From JAGMXM01 sp964458325 (GTDB lineage: Bacteria > Verrucomicrobiota > Verrucomicrobiia > Limisphaerales > UBA1319), in contig CAYWIM010000009.1 in the NCBI GenBank assembly GCA_964458325.1, positions 7,507 to 71,506 of the forward strand: DNA of 64,000 bases. The letters run 5' to 3'. The notes under the pieces were generated by a model. It saw only the letters and a list, made by a program, of their open reading frames with translations, was not told where the DNA came from and ran no database searches. The position numbers and the translations under genes are program-made. Below, piece after piece: positions 36,393 through 45,100 of this stretch; position 1 is the first letter of the stretch; the number at the start of each line of letters is the position of its first letter.

Positions 36393-37934
36393 GGAGCCGG
36401 GGGCAATCCCGGCTGGAAGCAGCGGCCCGAGCGTCGCCTGGAAGCAGGTCTTGCCGGGGCGGCTTTCCTCGAGGGCGAGCGTGCCGTGATGGGCCTGGAG
36501 GATCTCGCGGGCCAGGCTCAAGCCCAGACCGAGACCATCTCGAGTCCGGCCCCGCGTCGGGTCGGCGCGATAGAAACGCTGAAAAAGCCTCGGCTGATCC
36601 TCGAGCGGTATGCCCGGCCCGCCGTTGCAGACGGTCAGAACCGCCTGCCTCTGCCCGGCCGCCAGACTCACGGCGACGAATCCGTTGACCTCGTTGTGCT
36701 TGACCGCGTTGCTGAGCAGGTTGAGCAGCGCCATCCGCAACAGGCAGCGATCAGCCTCGATCCGGATGCCTGGCTGAATGCCCACGTCAAATCGGAGATT
36801 CGAGTCGGCCGCCAGGATCCGGGCGTCCTCGATCATTCCCTCGAGCTCAGCGCTCAAGTCGACCGGCTCGAGGGCGAGCTTGAGCTGGCCGGCATCCGCT
36901 TGGGAAAGCAACAGCAGGCCGCGGGTGATGCGCTTGAGCCGCTGCGTCTCCTCGAGGAGGTTGCCGAACACCTGCTGCTCCGGCGAGCCGGGCGCCGCGG
37001 CCTGGAATGCGTTTTCGAGCTCGCCCTGCATGACTGCCAGCGGCGTCTTGAGCTCGTGCGACGCATCGGCGCTGAACCGCGTCGCCTGGCGGAAGCTCGT
37101 TTCCAAGCGGTCCATCATCCCGTTGAGCACCCGGATGAGCCGCGCGATCTCGAGGTCGCCGTCCGAGGACGGGATGCGCTGGTCCAAGCCCCGGGCCGTG
37201 ACGCCCTCGGCCATCTCGCTGATGCTGTTGAGCGGGCGCAGGGCCCGTCCCGCCACCAGCCAGCCGCCGCCGCCCACCAGCAACAGCGCCACAGGCAGAG
37301 CGCAGAGAATCACGTTCCGCATCCGGTTCAGCTCGGCCTGGACCCGGTCGTAGTTCAGTCCGACCGCGAGGCGCATCTCGTTGTTGCCCATCACGCCGAA
37401 ACGCCAAGCCGACTTGCCGGCTCGAGCCGTGAAGAACCGGGGCGTCTTCGTGAAGACGACCGGGCCGCCGCTCCCTCCCGGGCCGGGTCCCCGCCCCATG
37501 GCCCCTCGCCCTGTGCCGCCGCCCGCTCGCCACGGGGAGCCGCGGGCCGCCGCGGGGGGATTTGTCGCCTCGTCGCTGATGGTTTTCAGATCGTCCACCA
37601 GCGAAAGATCCATTTGGTCAGGATCGATCTGCTCGGGCCACCCGGGCGAGACGTAGAGCTTCTGCCCCTGGGCATCCTCGAGAAGCAGGAGAATCTGGCC
37701 TTGATGCTCCTCCCCGAAAATGAACTCGAGCGAGCTCTGGAATCGCTCGAAGCTGCCCCGGCTGGCCAGCCACCCCGGGTGGCGCGCCCCCAGGGACCGA
37801 ATCTCCGTGTCCACCGCTTCCACCTTCTGCCGGTGGAACAGGTACCAGGTCGCGAGCCCGAAGCCGCCCACGGCCAGCCCGGAAATCAGCGCGGACAATA
37901 GGGCAATCTGGAAACGGAAGGAGCCGAGTTTCAT
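36384..37934 (-). CDS. Membrane sensor histidine kinase, CusS-like architecture
   Basis: 516 residues: first membrane helix (IALLSALISGLAVGGFGLATW), a periplasmic domain of about 170 residues, second helix (VILCALPVALLLVGGGGWLVAG), HAMP, then HisKA with FSADASHELKTPL (phospho-His near residue 292), the N box NLLSNAVKHN, and the G box DGLGLGLSLAREI. The order and spacing fit heavy-metal-type EnvZ/CusS kinases. The periplasmic domain carries an odd low-complexity insert rich in Gly, Pro and Arg (about residues 125-160). The ATG overlaps the regulator stop (ATGA), so kinase and regulator are coupled. Confidence 0.9.
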   Translation of the reverse strand: MKLGSFRFQIALLSALISGLAVGGFGLATWYLFHRQKVEAVDTEIRSLGARHPGWLASRGSFERFQSSLEFIFGEEHQGQILLLLEDAQGQKLYVSPGWPEQIDPDQMDLSLVDDLKTISDEATNPPAAARGSPWRAGGGTGRGAMGRGPGPGGSGGPVVFTKTPRFFTARAGKSAWRFGVMGNNEMRLAVGLNYDRVQAELNRMRNVILCALPVALLLVGGGGWLVAGRALRPLNSISEMAEGVTARGLDQRIPSSDGDLEIARLIRVLNGMMDRLETSFRQATRFSADASHELKTPLAVMQGELENAFQAAAPGSPEQQVFGNLLEETQRLKRITRGLLLLSQADAGQLKLALEPVDLSAELEGMIEDARILAADSNLRFDVGIQPGIRIEADRCLLRMALLNLLSNAVKHNEVNGFVAVSLAAGQRQAVLTVCNGGPGIPLEDQPRLFQRFYRADPTRGRTRDGLGLGLSLAREILQAHHGTLALEESRPGKTCFQATLGPLLPAGIAPGSST

Positions 37935-38605
37935 GGTGGCGGCCGGAGCCGATACCCCGCGCCTCGGATGGTTTCGATCAGCTTCACGGGCGCCTCGGCG
38001 TCCACTTTCTTTCGCAAACGCTGGATATAGACATCGACCAGGTTCGTCCCCGGATCGAAGTCGTAGTCCCAGACCTGCTCACAGATTTGCGCCCGAGTCA
38101 GGATCCGGCCCGGGGAGCGCATCAGGTGCTCGAGCAGAGTGAACTCGCGGGGCGTCAGCTCGATGGCTGCTCCGGCGCGTTTGACCTCGCGGGTCAGCAG
38201 GTTCATCGACAGATCCCCGGCCGTGAGGATGCCCTGTGTGGCGCCGGCCGCGCGACGGGTGACGGCGCGGACGCGAGCGATCAGCTCCTCGATGTAAAAC
38301 GGCTTTGTCAGATAGTCGTCCGCACCGATGTTCAATCCCTCGAGCCGCTCGTTGAGCTCGCTCCGCGCCGTCAGCAGGATGACCGGCAGCGGGACCTTCC
38401 GCTCTCGCAGATTGCGCAGGATGCTCAATCCATCGCGGCCGGGCAGCATGATGTCGAGGACCAGGGCATCGTAGGGCCGGCTGGTGGCCAGGGCGTAACC
38501 TTCGTCGCCATGATGCGCCACCTCGACCACAAAACCCTCCGCCTCCAGCCCCTTGCGAACAAAGGAGGCGATCTTCTTTTCGTCTTCGATGACGAGCACT
38601 CTCAC
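37931..38605 (-). CDS. OmpR-family response regulator, CusR/CopR-like
   Basis: 224 residues. The receiver has VIEDE acidic residues, phosphoacceptor Asp51 in LVLDIMLPGRDG, LLTARSE and the Lys of LTKPF; the C-terminal winged helix has LTPREFTLLEHLM, CEQVWDYDFDPGTNLVDVYI and RLRKKVD ending in IRGAGYRLR. Length and motifs are those of the CusR/CopR/PcoR group. GTG 38605 follows gaagga closely and starts VRVLVIEDE like most relatives; TTG 38620 is an alternative. It is coupled to the kinase gene and divergent from the small secreted-protein gene, with a CusR-type palindrome between them that it could bind. Confidence 0.9.
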   Translation of the reverse strand: MRVLVIEDEKKIASFVRKGLEAEGFVVEVAHHGDEGYALATSRPYDALVLDIMLPGRDGLSILRNLRERKVPLPVILLTARSELNERLEGLNIGADDYLTKPFYIEELIARVRAVTRRAAGATQGILTAGDLSMNLLTREVKRAGAAIELTPREFTLLEHLMRSPGRILTRAQICEQVWDYDFDPGTNLVDVYIQRLRKKVDAEAPVKLIETIRGAGYRLRPPP

Positions 38606-38954
38606 AAATCCTTCGCCCAACTGGCTCGTTGATCCGCCATGCCCCGCGAAACCGCTACCGTTATGGAATCAATGGTAATCTCGATCCCCGCCGTTGTCAT
38701 CGGCGCATTTTCACCCTCGAACGCGCCATCGAGCGCAGCGGGCCCGCGCCGAACGGCCATCCAGGCCGGGAATGCGGCGGGTCGGCTGGACATCTCCGCA
38801 GGCCCGCCCCGGGCGCCGCTCCGCCGGATGACAAAACTGTCATCTGAAATCGTGCCCCCCTTTCATGTTCGCGTGGTCTATTATCTATGGAAAGGCGCTC
38901 CAGGTGGCGCCGGACTCAAGACGACAAACAACGACCGAAGAAAGGAAAACCGTT
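38606..38954. other. Divergent regulatory region between the response regulator and the small secreted protein
   Basis: About 350 bases with no credible gene. It holds the palindrome at 38827-38844 and a possible -10 element tattat (38879-38884) for the rightward gene, with no good -35, as expected for an activated promoter. A further single tgtcatc lies near 38696. Confidence 0.6.
38827..38844. promoter_or_regulatory. CusR-box-like palindrome
   Basis: The sequence gatgaca-aaac-tgtcatc is a perfect 7-base inverted repeat with a 4-base centre. Its core ATGACA-N4-TGTCAT has the same sequence and spacing as the Escherichia coli CusR box. It lies between a CusR-like regulator and a secreted-protein gene, about 45 bases before a possible -10 element. 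Confidence 0.6.
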
Positions 38955-39302
38955 ATGAAGCTCAAACTCGTCGCAGTGATGGCCGCCGCCAGCTTGCTGG
39001 CCATCGGCACGGCATTCGCCCAGAATTGCACCGGCACTGGCCCGCGCGGCCAGGGCAAGGGTTACGGCGGCCCGCCCCAATCCGTCGAAGAGCGCGCCGC
39101 CCGCCAGTCGGCGTGTCTGCAATTGAACGGCGGCATTTGCCCGCAAGGCGGTCCCCGAGCCGAATGCCCCGGCCTGGGCCAAGGCAAGCGCATGGGCAAA
39201 GGACAGGGGCAGGGCAAAGGCCTGCGAGACGGGACCGGACCTCGGAGCCTGGACGGCGCCTGTCCGCTGGGCAACGCCGGCCTGCAACGCGGTCGCAAGT
39301 AG
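38955..39302 (+). CDS. Small secreted Gly/Gln/Lys-rich protein with five cysteines
   Basis: 115 residues. ATG 38955 has aagga eight bases upstream and starts a clean signal peptide (MKLKLVAVMAAASLLAIGTAFA). The mature part is basic and Gly-rich (GQGKGYGG, GKRMGKGQGQGKG) and has five Cys in the contexts QNCTG, SACLQ, GICPQ, AECPG and GACPL. The phrase GTGPRG/DGTGPRS occurs twice and recalls the DGTGP motif of DUF5320-type small proteins. I cannot assign a function. Location behind a CusR-like box and next to a CusRS-like pair suggests a metal- or envelope-stress-induced product, perhaps a metal binder. A terminator follows at 39369. Confidence 0.7.
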   Translation: MKLKLVAVMAAASLLAIGTAFAQNCTGTGPRGQGKGYGGPPQSVEERAARQSACLQLNGGICPQGGPRAECPGLGQGKRMGKGQGQGKGLRDGTGPRSLDGACPLGNAGLQRGRK

Positions 39303-39613
39303 AACCATGGCACGGGTGATGACGCCGCCTGAAACGGCGGCGTCGATCGCCCGCCCGACGACCCCTCCGAAGGCGCAGCAAGTCTCCAGCTTCTGCGCCT
39401 TCTTTTGCGATCGATTTCCTGCCGGGAATTCCATTCGCGCTCGGCGCCGATGCCCACTCGGTATTGTTCGTCACCCTTTCGACGGTGCTTTGGTTCTGGA
39501 CCACGCTCTACGTGGTTGGCTATCGACGAAGCCGATCGTCCCGGCGATCCGGAATACCGCTCATTGAAAACTCCTCACTTGGGTAGCTAGCCAGAACCCC
39601 GAACGGAGCTAGT
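39303..39613. other. Spacer with two hairpins
   Basis: A perfect 9-base stem gacgccgcc/ggcggcgtc (39321-39344, 6-base loop) without a T-run lies first, followed by the terminator at 39369-39406. The rest up to the receiver gene shows nothing recognisable. Confidence 0.6.
39369..39406 (+). terminator. Probable intrinsic terminator after the small secreted-protein gene
   Basis: Ten-base perfect stem gaaggcgcag (39369-39378) and ctgcgccttc (39393-39402) with a 14-base loop, followed by four Ts. It lies about 70 bases past the stop at 39302. Confidence 0.7.
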
Positions 39614-40105
39614 ATGCGGACGATGGATCTTGATTCCCATGCCATGGCCTCACCCCAGCGAGGCCAGGCCGCGTCCGAAACCATCGATGTGGCCGTCCTC
39701 GATGGCAATCCAACGGTCCGCCGCGGTCTCGAGACCATCGTCAGCCTCGATCCCGGATGCCGCTGCGTGGGATCCTGGAGCGACTGGGAGGATGTCTTTC
39801 CCGCATTGCCCGGCCTAGCGCCCGACGTCGTTCTCGTCGACATTCAGCTCCTCGATGGATCCGGCATCGGTCACGCCGCCCGCCTCCGGGCCCAATGGCC
39901 CGCCACCCAAATCGTGGCCGTTACCGTCTACGAAGATCCCGATCCCATTCATCAGGCGCTTCGGGCTGGCGCATGCGGATACCTGCTCAAACGCGCCACG
40001 CCCGTGCAGATCATCGCTGCCATCCGAAAAGCCCACCACACGCCGTGTCATCCAAACCGCACTTGCCTGCCCGCTCCGAGCAAACCTACGCAGTTGGGGA
40101 GCTAG
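39614..40105 (+). CDS. Lone NarL-type receiver domain without output domain
   Basis: 163 residues. From about residue 24 it is a receiver: IDVAVLDGNPTVRRGLE with Asp30, DVVLVDIQLLDGSG with the phosphoacceptor Asp, VAVTVYED and the Lys of YLLKR, then PVQIIAAIRKAH. In NarL/FixJ regulators a LuxR-type helix-turn-helix would start after AIR; here the chain ends 28 residues later in unrelated sequence (TPCHPNRTCLPAPSKP). It is either a stand-alone receiver or a regulator that has lost its output domain, which would match the other truncated genes in the window. No partner kinase is adjacent except the CusS-like one on the other strand. Confidence 0.65.
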   Translation: MRTMDLDSHAMASPQRGQAASETIDVAVLDGNPTVRRGLETIVSLDPGCRCVGSWSDWEDVFPALPGLAPDVVLVDIQLLDGSGIGHAARLRAQWPATQIVAVTVYEDPDPIHQALRAGACGYLLKRATPVQIIAAIRKAHHTPCHPNRTCLPAPSKPTQLGS

Positions 40106-40296
40106 CCATGTTCAGGAACTCGATCAACCCGGAGCATAGCCCAAGCCGAACCACCTTTGTCTAATCCTGGACGAGCAGGCCGGCCTCCAAGCACAGTCCG
40201 GCCGCAAAGGTGTGGCTCCGCCGCGCCGAACCCCGCCGCACGCGAGGCCTGAACTGTTGGGTTGCCAAGCGAGATCCCAAGACCTACAAAGCGGCC

Positions 40297-42135
40297 ATGC
40301 ACGGCAATCGAATCTGCCTTGGATATTTGACCATCGTTGTTCTCTTAACCGGGTTGCTGCCCGCGCGGCCTGCCCGCGCGGCGGACCGGCCGAACATCCT
40401 CTGGATCACCAGCGAGGACAACAGCCCCTATCTCGGCTGCTACGGCGATCCGCTGGCGCGCACGCCCAACCTCGACCGACTCGCCGCACAGGGCGTGCGC
40501 TACCGGAACGCGTTCGCCAACGCCCCCGTCTGCTCCTCCGCGCGCACCACGCTCATCACGGGCATGTATGCTTCGTCCCTGGGCGCGCACAATCACCGGA
40601 GCCGGGTTGCGATCCCGGGCGGATTCAAGCTGTATCCCGAGGTCCTGCGCGCCGCCGGCTACTACTGCTCGAACAACTCGAAGACCGATTACAACCTGGC
40701 CGGCGCCGGCCAGCCCTGGAACGAGAGCAGCAACCATGCCCACTTCAAGAATCGTGCGCCCGGCCAGCCCTTTTTCGCCGTGTTCAACTTCACCGCCAGC
40801 CACGAGAGCCAGGTCGCGCCCAAGCCGGGCAAGGCCGGGTTCCGCGTGTCACCCCAGGAAATCGTTCTGCCGCCGTATCATCCCGACACGCCGGACATTC
40901 GCCGCGATTGGGCCAATTACTACGACCAGATGACGATCATGGACACACAGGCGGGCGGGGTGCTGGCCGAACTGGAGCAGGCGGGCCTCGACGGCGACAC
41001 CATCGTCTTTTACTACGGCGACCACGGGGGCGCGCTGCCGCGAGGCAAGCGCAATATCCACGACTCCGGCACGCGCGTGCCGCTCATCATCCGCTTTCCC
41101 CCGCGCTGGCAGCATCTTGCCCCCGCCCGGCCTGGCGAATGGGTCGAGGATCTGGTCAGCTTCGTGGATTTCCCGGCCACCGTTCTGAGCCTTTGCGGCG
41201 CCCCCATTCCGGCGCAGTACGAGGGGCGCCCGTTTCTCGGCCACCAGAAAGCGGCTCCGCGGGATCACGTCTTCCTCTTCCGCGGGCGGATGGACGAGCG
41301 CTATGACACCGTGCGCGCCGTCCGCGATGCCGAGTTCCGTTACGTGCGCAACTACTCTCCGCACCGGCCCTGGGGCCAGCACTACTCGTATCCATTCCAA
41401 GTGCTGCCCAGCATGAGGTCGTGGCACACGGAGTTCATCGCTGGGCGCTGCAGCGATGTCCAAGCCGCCTATTGGAAACCCAAGCCGGGCGAGGAGTTCT
41501 ACGCCCTTGCCGCCGATCCCTTCGAGCTGCGCAACCAGATCGCCGATCCGCGGCACGCCCCTCGCATCGCCCGATTGCGCGCCGCATTGCGCGCCGATAT
41601 CCTCGCCGCCCGCGACACCGGCTTCATCCCGGAAGGCATGTTCCCGAAGCTGGCGGGCGATAAAACCCTTTACGATTACGCGCAAAGCGATGCCTACCCG
41701 CTGGCGCGGATCCTCGATATGGCCGACAAAGCCAGCGACCGCAATCCCGGGCACCTCGCTGATTTCATCGCCGGGCTCGAGGATCCGCATCCCGTCCTCC
41801 GCTACTGGGCTGCCACCGGCTGTCTCATCCTCGGAGACCAAGCAGTCCCTGCCAAAGAGAAGCTTCAGGCGCGTCTGGCTGACGAGTGGGCCGACGTGCG
41901 CGTGGTGGCCGCCGAGGCGGTCGCGCATCTGGGCGACACGAAAGCCGCCGTGCAAGCGATCGCAGCCGTCCTCGAGGATGGAAACCTCCACGAAGCGCTC
42001 GCCGCCCAGAACGCCCTCGATTCCCTCCGGCAGGCCGGGCGGATCCCGCTGGCGCTTGCCCAGGACCTGGTCCGCGACCGGAAGTTTGCCGAGCCCGGCG
42101 ACCGCATCCCCCGATTCCTGCTCGGCCAGCCGTGA
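40297..42135 (+). CDS. Type I sulfatase with C-terminal HEAT-like extension
   Basis: 612 residues. Signal peptide LGYLTIVVLLTGLLPARPARA, then the alkaline-phosphatase-fold sulfatase: NILWITSEDNSPYLGCYG with metal ligands, the maturation motif CSSAR (Cys-type, position three Ser instead of the common Pro) in NAPVCSSARTTLITGMY, FYYGDHGGALPRGKRNIHDSGTRVP, and VSFVDFPATVLSLCG. After the catalytic part, about 150 residues form helical repeats (HPVLRYWAATGCLILG, ADVRVVAAEAVAHLGDTKAAV) like HEAT repeats. Export plus Cys type means a formylglycine-generating enzyme must act before secretion. Substrate is unknown; fucosidases in the window make a sulfated fucan plausible. ATG 40297; a longer frame to 40210 is basic and unlikely. 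Confidence 0.88.
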   Translation: MHGNRICLGYLTIVVLLTGLLPARPARAADRPNILWITSEDNSPYLGCYGDPLARTPNLDRLAAQGVRYRNAFANAPVCSSARTTLITGMYASSLGAHNHRSRVAIPGGFKLYPEVLRAAGYYCSNNSKTDYNLAGAGQPWNESSNHAHFKNRAPGQPFFAVFNFTASHESQVAPKPGKAGFRVSPQEIVLPPYHPDTPDIRRDWANYYDQMTIMDTQAGGVLAELEQAGLDGDTIVFYYGDHGGALPRGKRNIHDSGTRVPLIIRFPPRWQHLAPARPGEWVEDLVSFVDFPATVLSLCGAPIPAQYEGRPFLGHQKAAPRDHVFLFRGRMDERYDTVRAVRDAEFRYVRNYSPHRPWGQHYSYPFQVLPSMRSWHTEFIAGRCSDVQAAYWKPKPGEEFYALAADPFELRNQIADPRHAPRIARLRAALRADILAARDTGFIPEGMFPKLAGDKTLYDYAQSDAYPLARILDMADKASDRNPGHLADFIAGLEDPHPVLRYWAATGCLILGDQAVPAKEKLQARLADEWADVRVVAAEAVAHLGDTKAAVQAIAAVLEDGNLHEALAAQNALDSLRQAGRIPLALAQDLVRDRKFAEPGDRIPRFLLGQP

Positions 42136-42197
42136 ACCCGCAACGCAGCTCTCACCGCAGCGGTTCGGATCCTCGGAAAAACCGATTCGAGGACGAG

Positions 42198-45100
42198 ATG
42201 ATTGTCCAACGCCCGCAGGGCCGCTGGCGCCAAGCCGCCCCTGCGCACTGGCGGGCGAGTTCGTTCCAGCTCGGCGCCGGCATCGGGATCGTTTTGGCCC
42301 TGCTCTCGGCCCCGGTTGCCCGGACCCAAACCGTGGGCCTGGACGAAAATCCATACAAATCCCGCGCCCGGCAGCTCTCTCCCTCGAGCCGGGGCACACC
42401 GCTCATTATCTCGGAGATCATGTATCATCCGCTCGAGCCCGGCGGCGCCGAGGGGCTCGAGTACATCGAAATCTTCAACACCGAACCGGTGGCGGAGGAC
42501 CTGAGCGGCTATCGGATCTCCGGCGACGTCGATTTCACTTTCCCCGCCAGCACGTTCATTTCCGGGCGCAGCTTTGTTGTGGTAGCCCGCGACCCGGAGG
42601 CGCTGTGTCAGGCCTCTGGCATCACCAATGTGATCGGACCATTGGCGGGCAGCCTGTCCAACAGCGGCGGCCAGGTGCAGCTGCGCAACCGGGCAGGCGC
42701 CCTGCTGCTCGAGATCGACTACGAGGATCGGATGCCGTGGCCGGTTGCCGCGGATGGAGCGGGCCACTCGCTTCAGCTGGCCCGGCCCGATTACGGCGAA
42801 GGCGCCGTCGATGCCTGGTCGGCCAGCACATTCCGGGGCGGCTCTCCGGGCCGGGCTGATCCCGAGATTGCCGATCCACTGGGCTCGGTGGCCATCAACG
42901 AGTTCCTGGCCCAGAGCGAGTTTCCGCAAGCGGACTTCATCGAATTGCATAATCGCTCGACCCAGACAGTCGATCTCTCCGGTTGCGGGCTCAGCGACCG
43001 AGCCGGCACAGACAAGTTCTTCATCCCATCGGGCACTCTGCTCGCGCCAGGCGGGCACGCGGTCTTTTCGGAGGCGGACCTGGGCTTCTCTCTGAGCAGC
43101 CAGGGCGAGGCGATCTTCCTGGTCCGCAGCGACGGCGCCCGTGTGATCGACGCGGTCCGCTTCGGCGCGCAGCCCAGCGGCGTCTCGTCGGGACGCTGGC
43201 CGGATGGGGCCGCCGGGATCCGCGAGCTGACGCACCCCACGCCCGGTACGACCAACAGCGAGCCTCGCCTGCACGACATCGTCATCAACGAAATCATGTA
43301 CCATCCGATCTCCGGCCAGGCGGCGGACGAGTACGTCGAGCTCCACAACCGCGGCGCCCATGCGGCAGACGTCGGGCACTGGCGATTCGTCGACGGGATC
43401 GACTTCATGATCCCCCCTGGGACCGTTGTTCCAGCCGGCGGCTACCTGGTCGTGGCCCGCGACCGCGCCAGCCTGCTCGAGAGATACAGCCGCCTCGATG
43501 CGTCCAGCACGGTCGGAAACTACGAGGGGAATCTGTCGGACCGCGGCGAGCGCCTGGCCCTGGCCCGGCCGTTGGACCCGCAGCTGCCATTCCAGGACTT
43601 CGTGCTGGTCGACGAAGTCACCTACAGCGACGGCTGGGGGCGCTGGACGGACGGGGGCGGAAGCAGCCTCGAGCTGATCGACGCGCACGCCGACAACGGC
43701 CTTGGCCCGAACTGGCAGGGCAGCGACGAGACCGCCAAGGCTCGATGGATCGACATCGAGCACACGGGGGTGATCGATAATCAGGCCGGGACCATGGAGG
43801 AGCTTCAGATCTTCTGCCCGCAGGGCGGCGAATGCCTCCTGGACAACATCGAGCTCATCAAGGCCGGCCAGCCCTTCAACCGGGTCAGGAACTCCGACTT
43901 CGAAAACGGCATCGGAGGGTGGGAGCTGCTCGGCTCCCACGAGCGGTCCGGCCTCGAAGCCGGCGAAGGCTACGCCAGCAGCCAGTGCCTCCACGTCCGC
44001 GCCACCAGCCAGGGCCGCTCGACCATCTCCGTCTATCGCATCACCTACGACCGGATCTCCATTCCGATCTCGCCGCCCGCCGCCGGCGAGACGTTCACCA
44101 TACGCGCCAAAGGCCGCTGGATCGCGGGCTGGCCCTACATCGTCATCGGGATCAAGGGACACCCGCTCGAGGCCGTGGGCGCTCTCGAAGTGCCCGCAAA
44201 TCTCGGGTCTCCCGGCGAGCCGAACAGCCGGCGCGTCGCCAATGCCGGCCCCGCCATTTCGGACCTGCAACACACGCCGGTGCTCCCCGCCGCTTCTCAA
44301 AACCTGGCCATCTCCGCCCGCGTTCACGATCCGGACGGGGTGGCGGCTGTCGTGCTCCAGTGGCGCATCGACGCCCCCACCGGCGGAGTGACGGCGACTC
44401 CCATGACGGACCCGGACGGCGACGGCGTTTACCACGCGATCCTCCCGGGGCAGGCGGCAGGGCGGATCGCCGCCTTTGCAGTGGAGGCGGTCGACGCCGC
44501 CACAGTGCCCGCCGCCAGCCGGTTCCCAGGCCCGCCGCCCGCCGGTGCGCCCATTTTGGAATGCCTGGTCCGGTTTGGCGACACCCTCCCGCCCGGCGTG
44601 TTCGGCGCCTACAGGCTCTGGGTGTCGTCCACCAACGTCGCGCGGTGGCAAGCCCGCCAGACGCGCAGCGACGAGCCGGTGGACGCGACGTTCACCTACG
44701 ACGACTATCGCACGGTCTATAACGCGACCGCCGGCTACCGCGGCAACTGGCGCTCCTTCAGCGACTACCGCAATGCCGCTTATATGGTCGAGTTCCCGAA
44801 AACCGAGCGCGTCCTCGGCGACACAGAAGTGGCCATCGACTTTATCAGCCTCAATGGGGACAACGGCACCAAGCAGCAGGAGAAACACGCCTACTGGATG
44901 GCGCGGCAGGTCGACCTCGCGTCCATCGCCATGCGGTATGTGCACGTCAGCGTCAACGGATCGGCACTGTTCCGCTACGACTCCCTTTCGCCCTCGCGCA
45001 CGCTCTGCACTCGTTGGTACGGCGACCCGGATCCGCACGTCTACGAACAGCTCTACCCCCACGAACCCTTCGGCAACTACGCGACCACCGGCGGCGCCAA

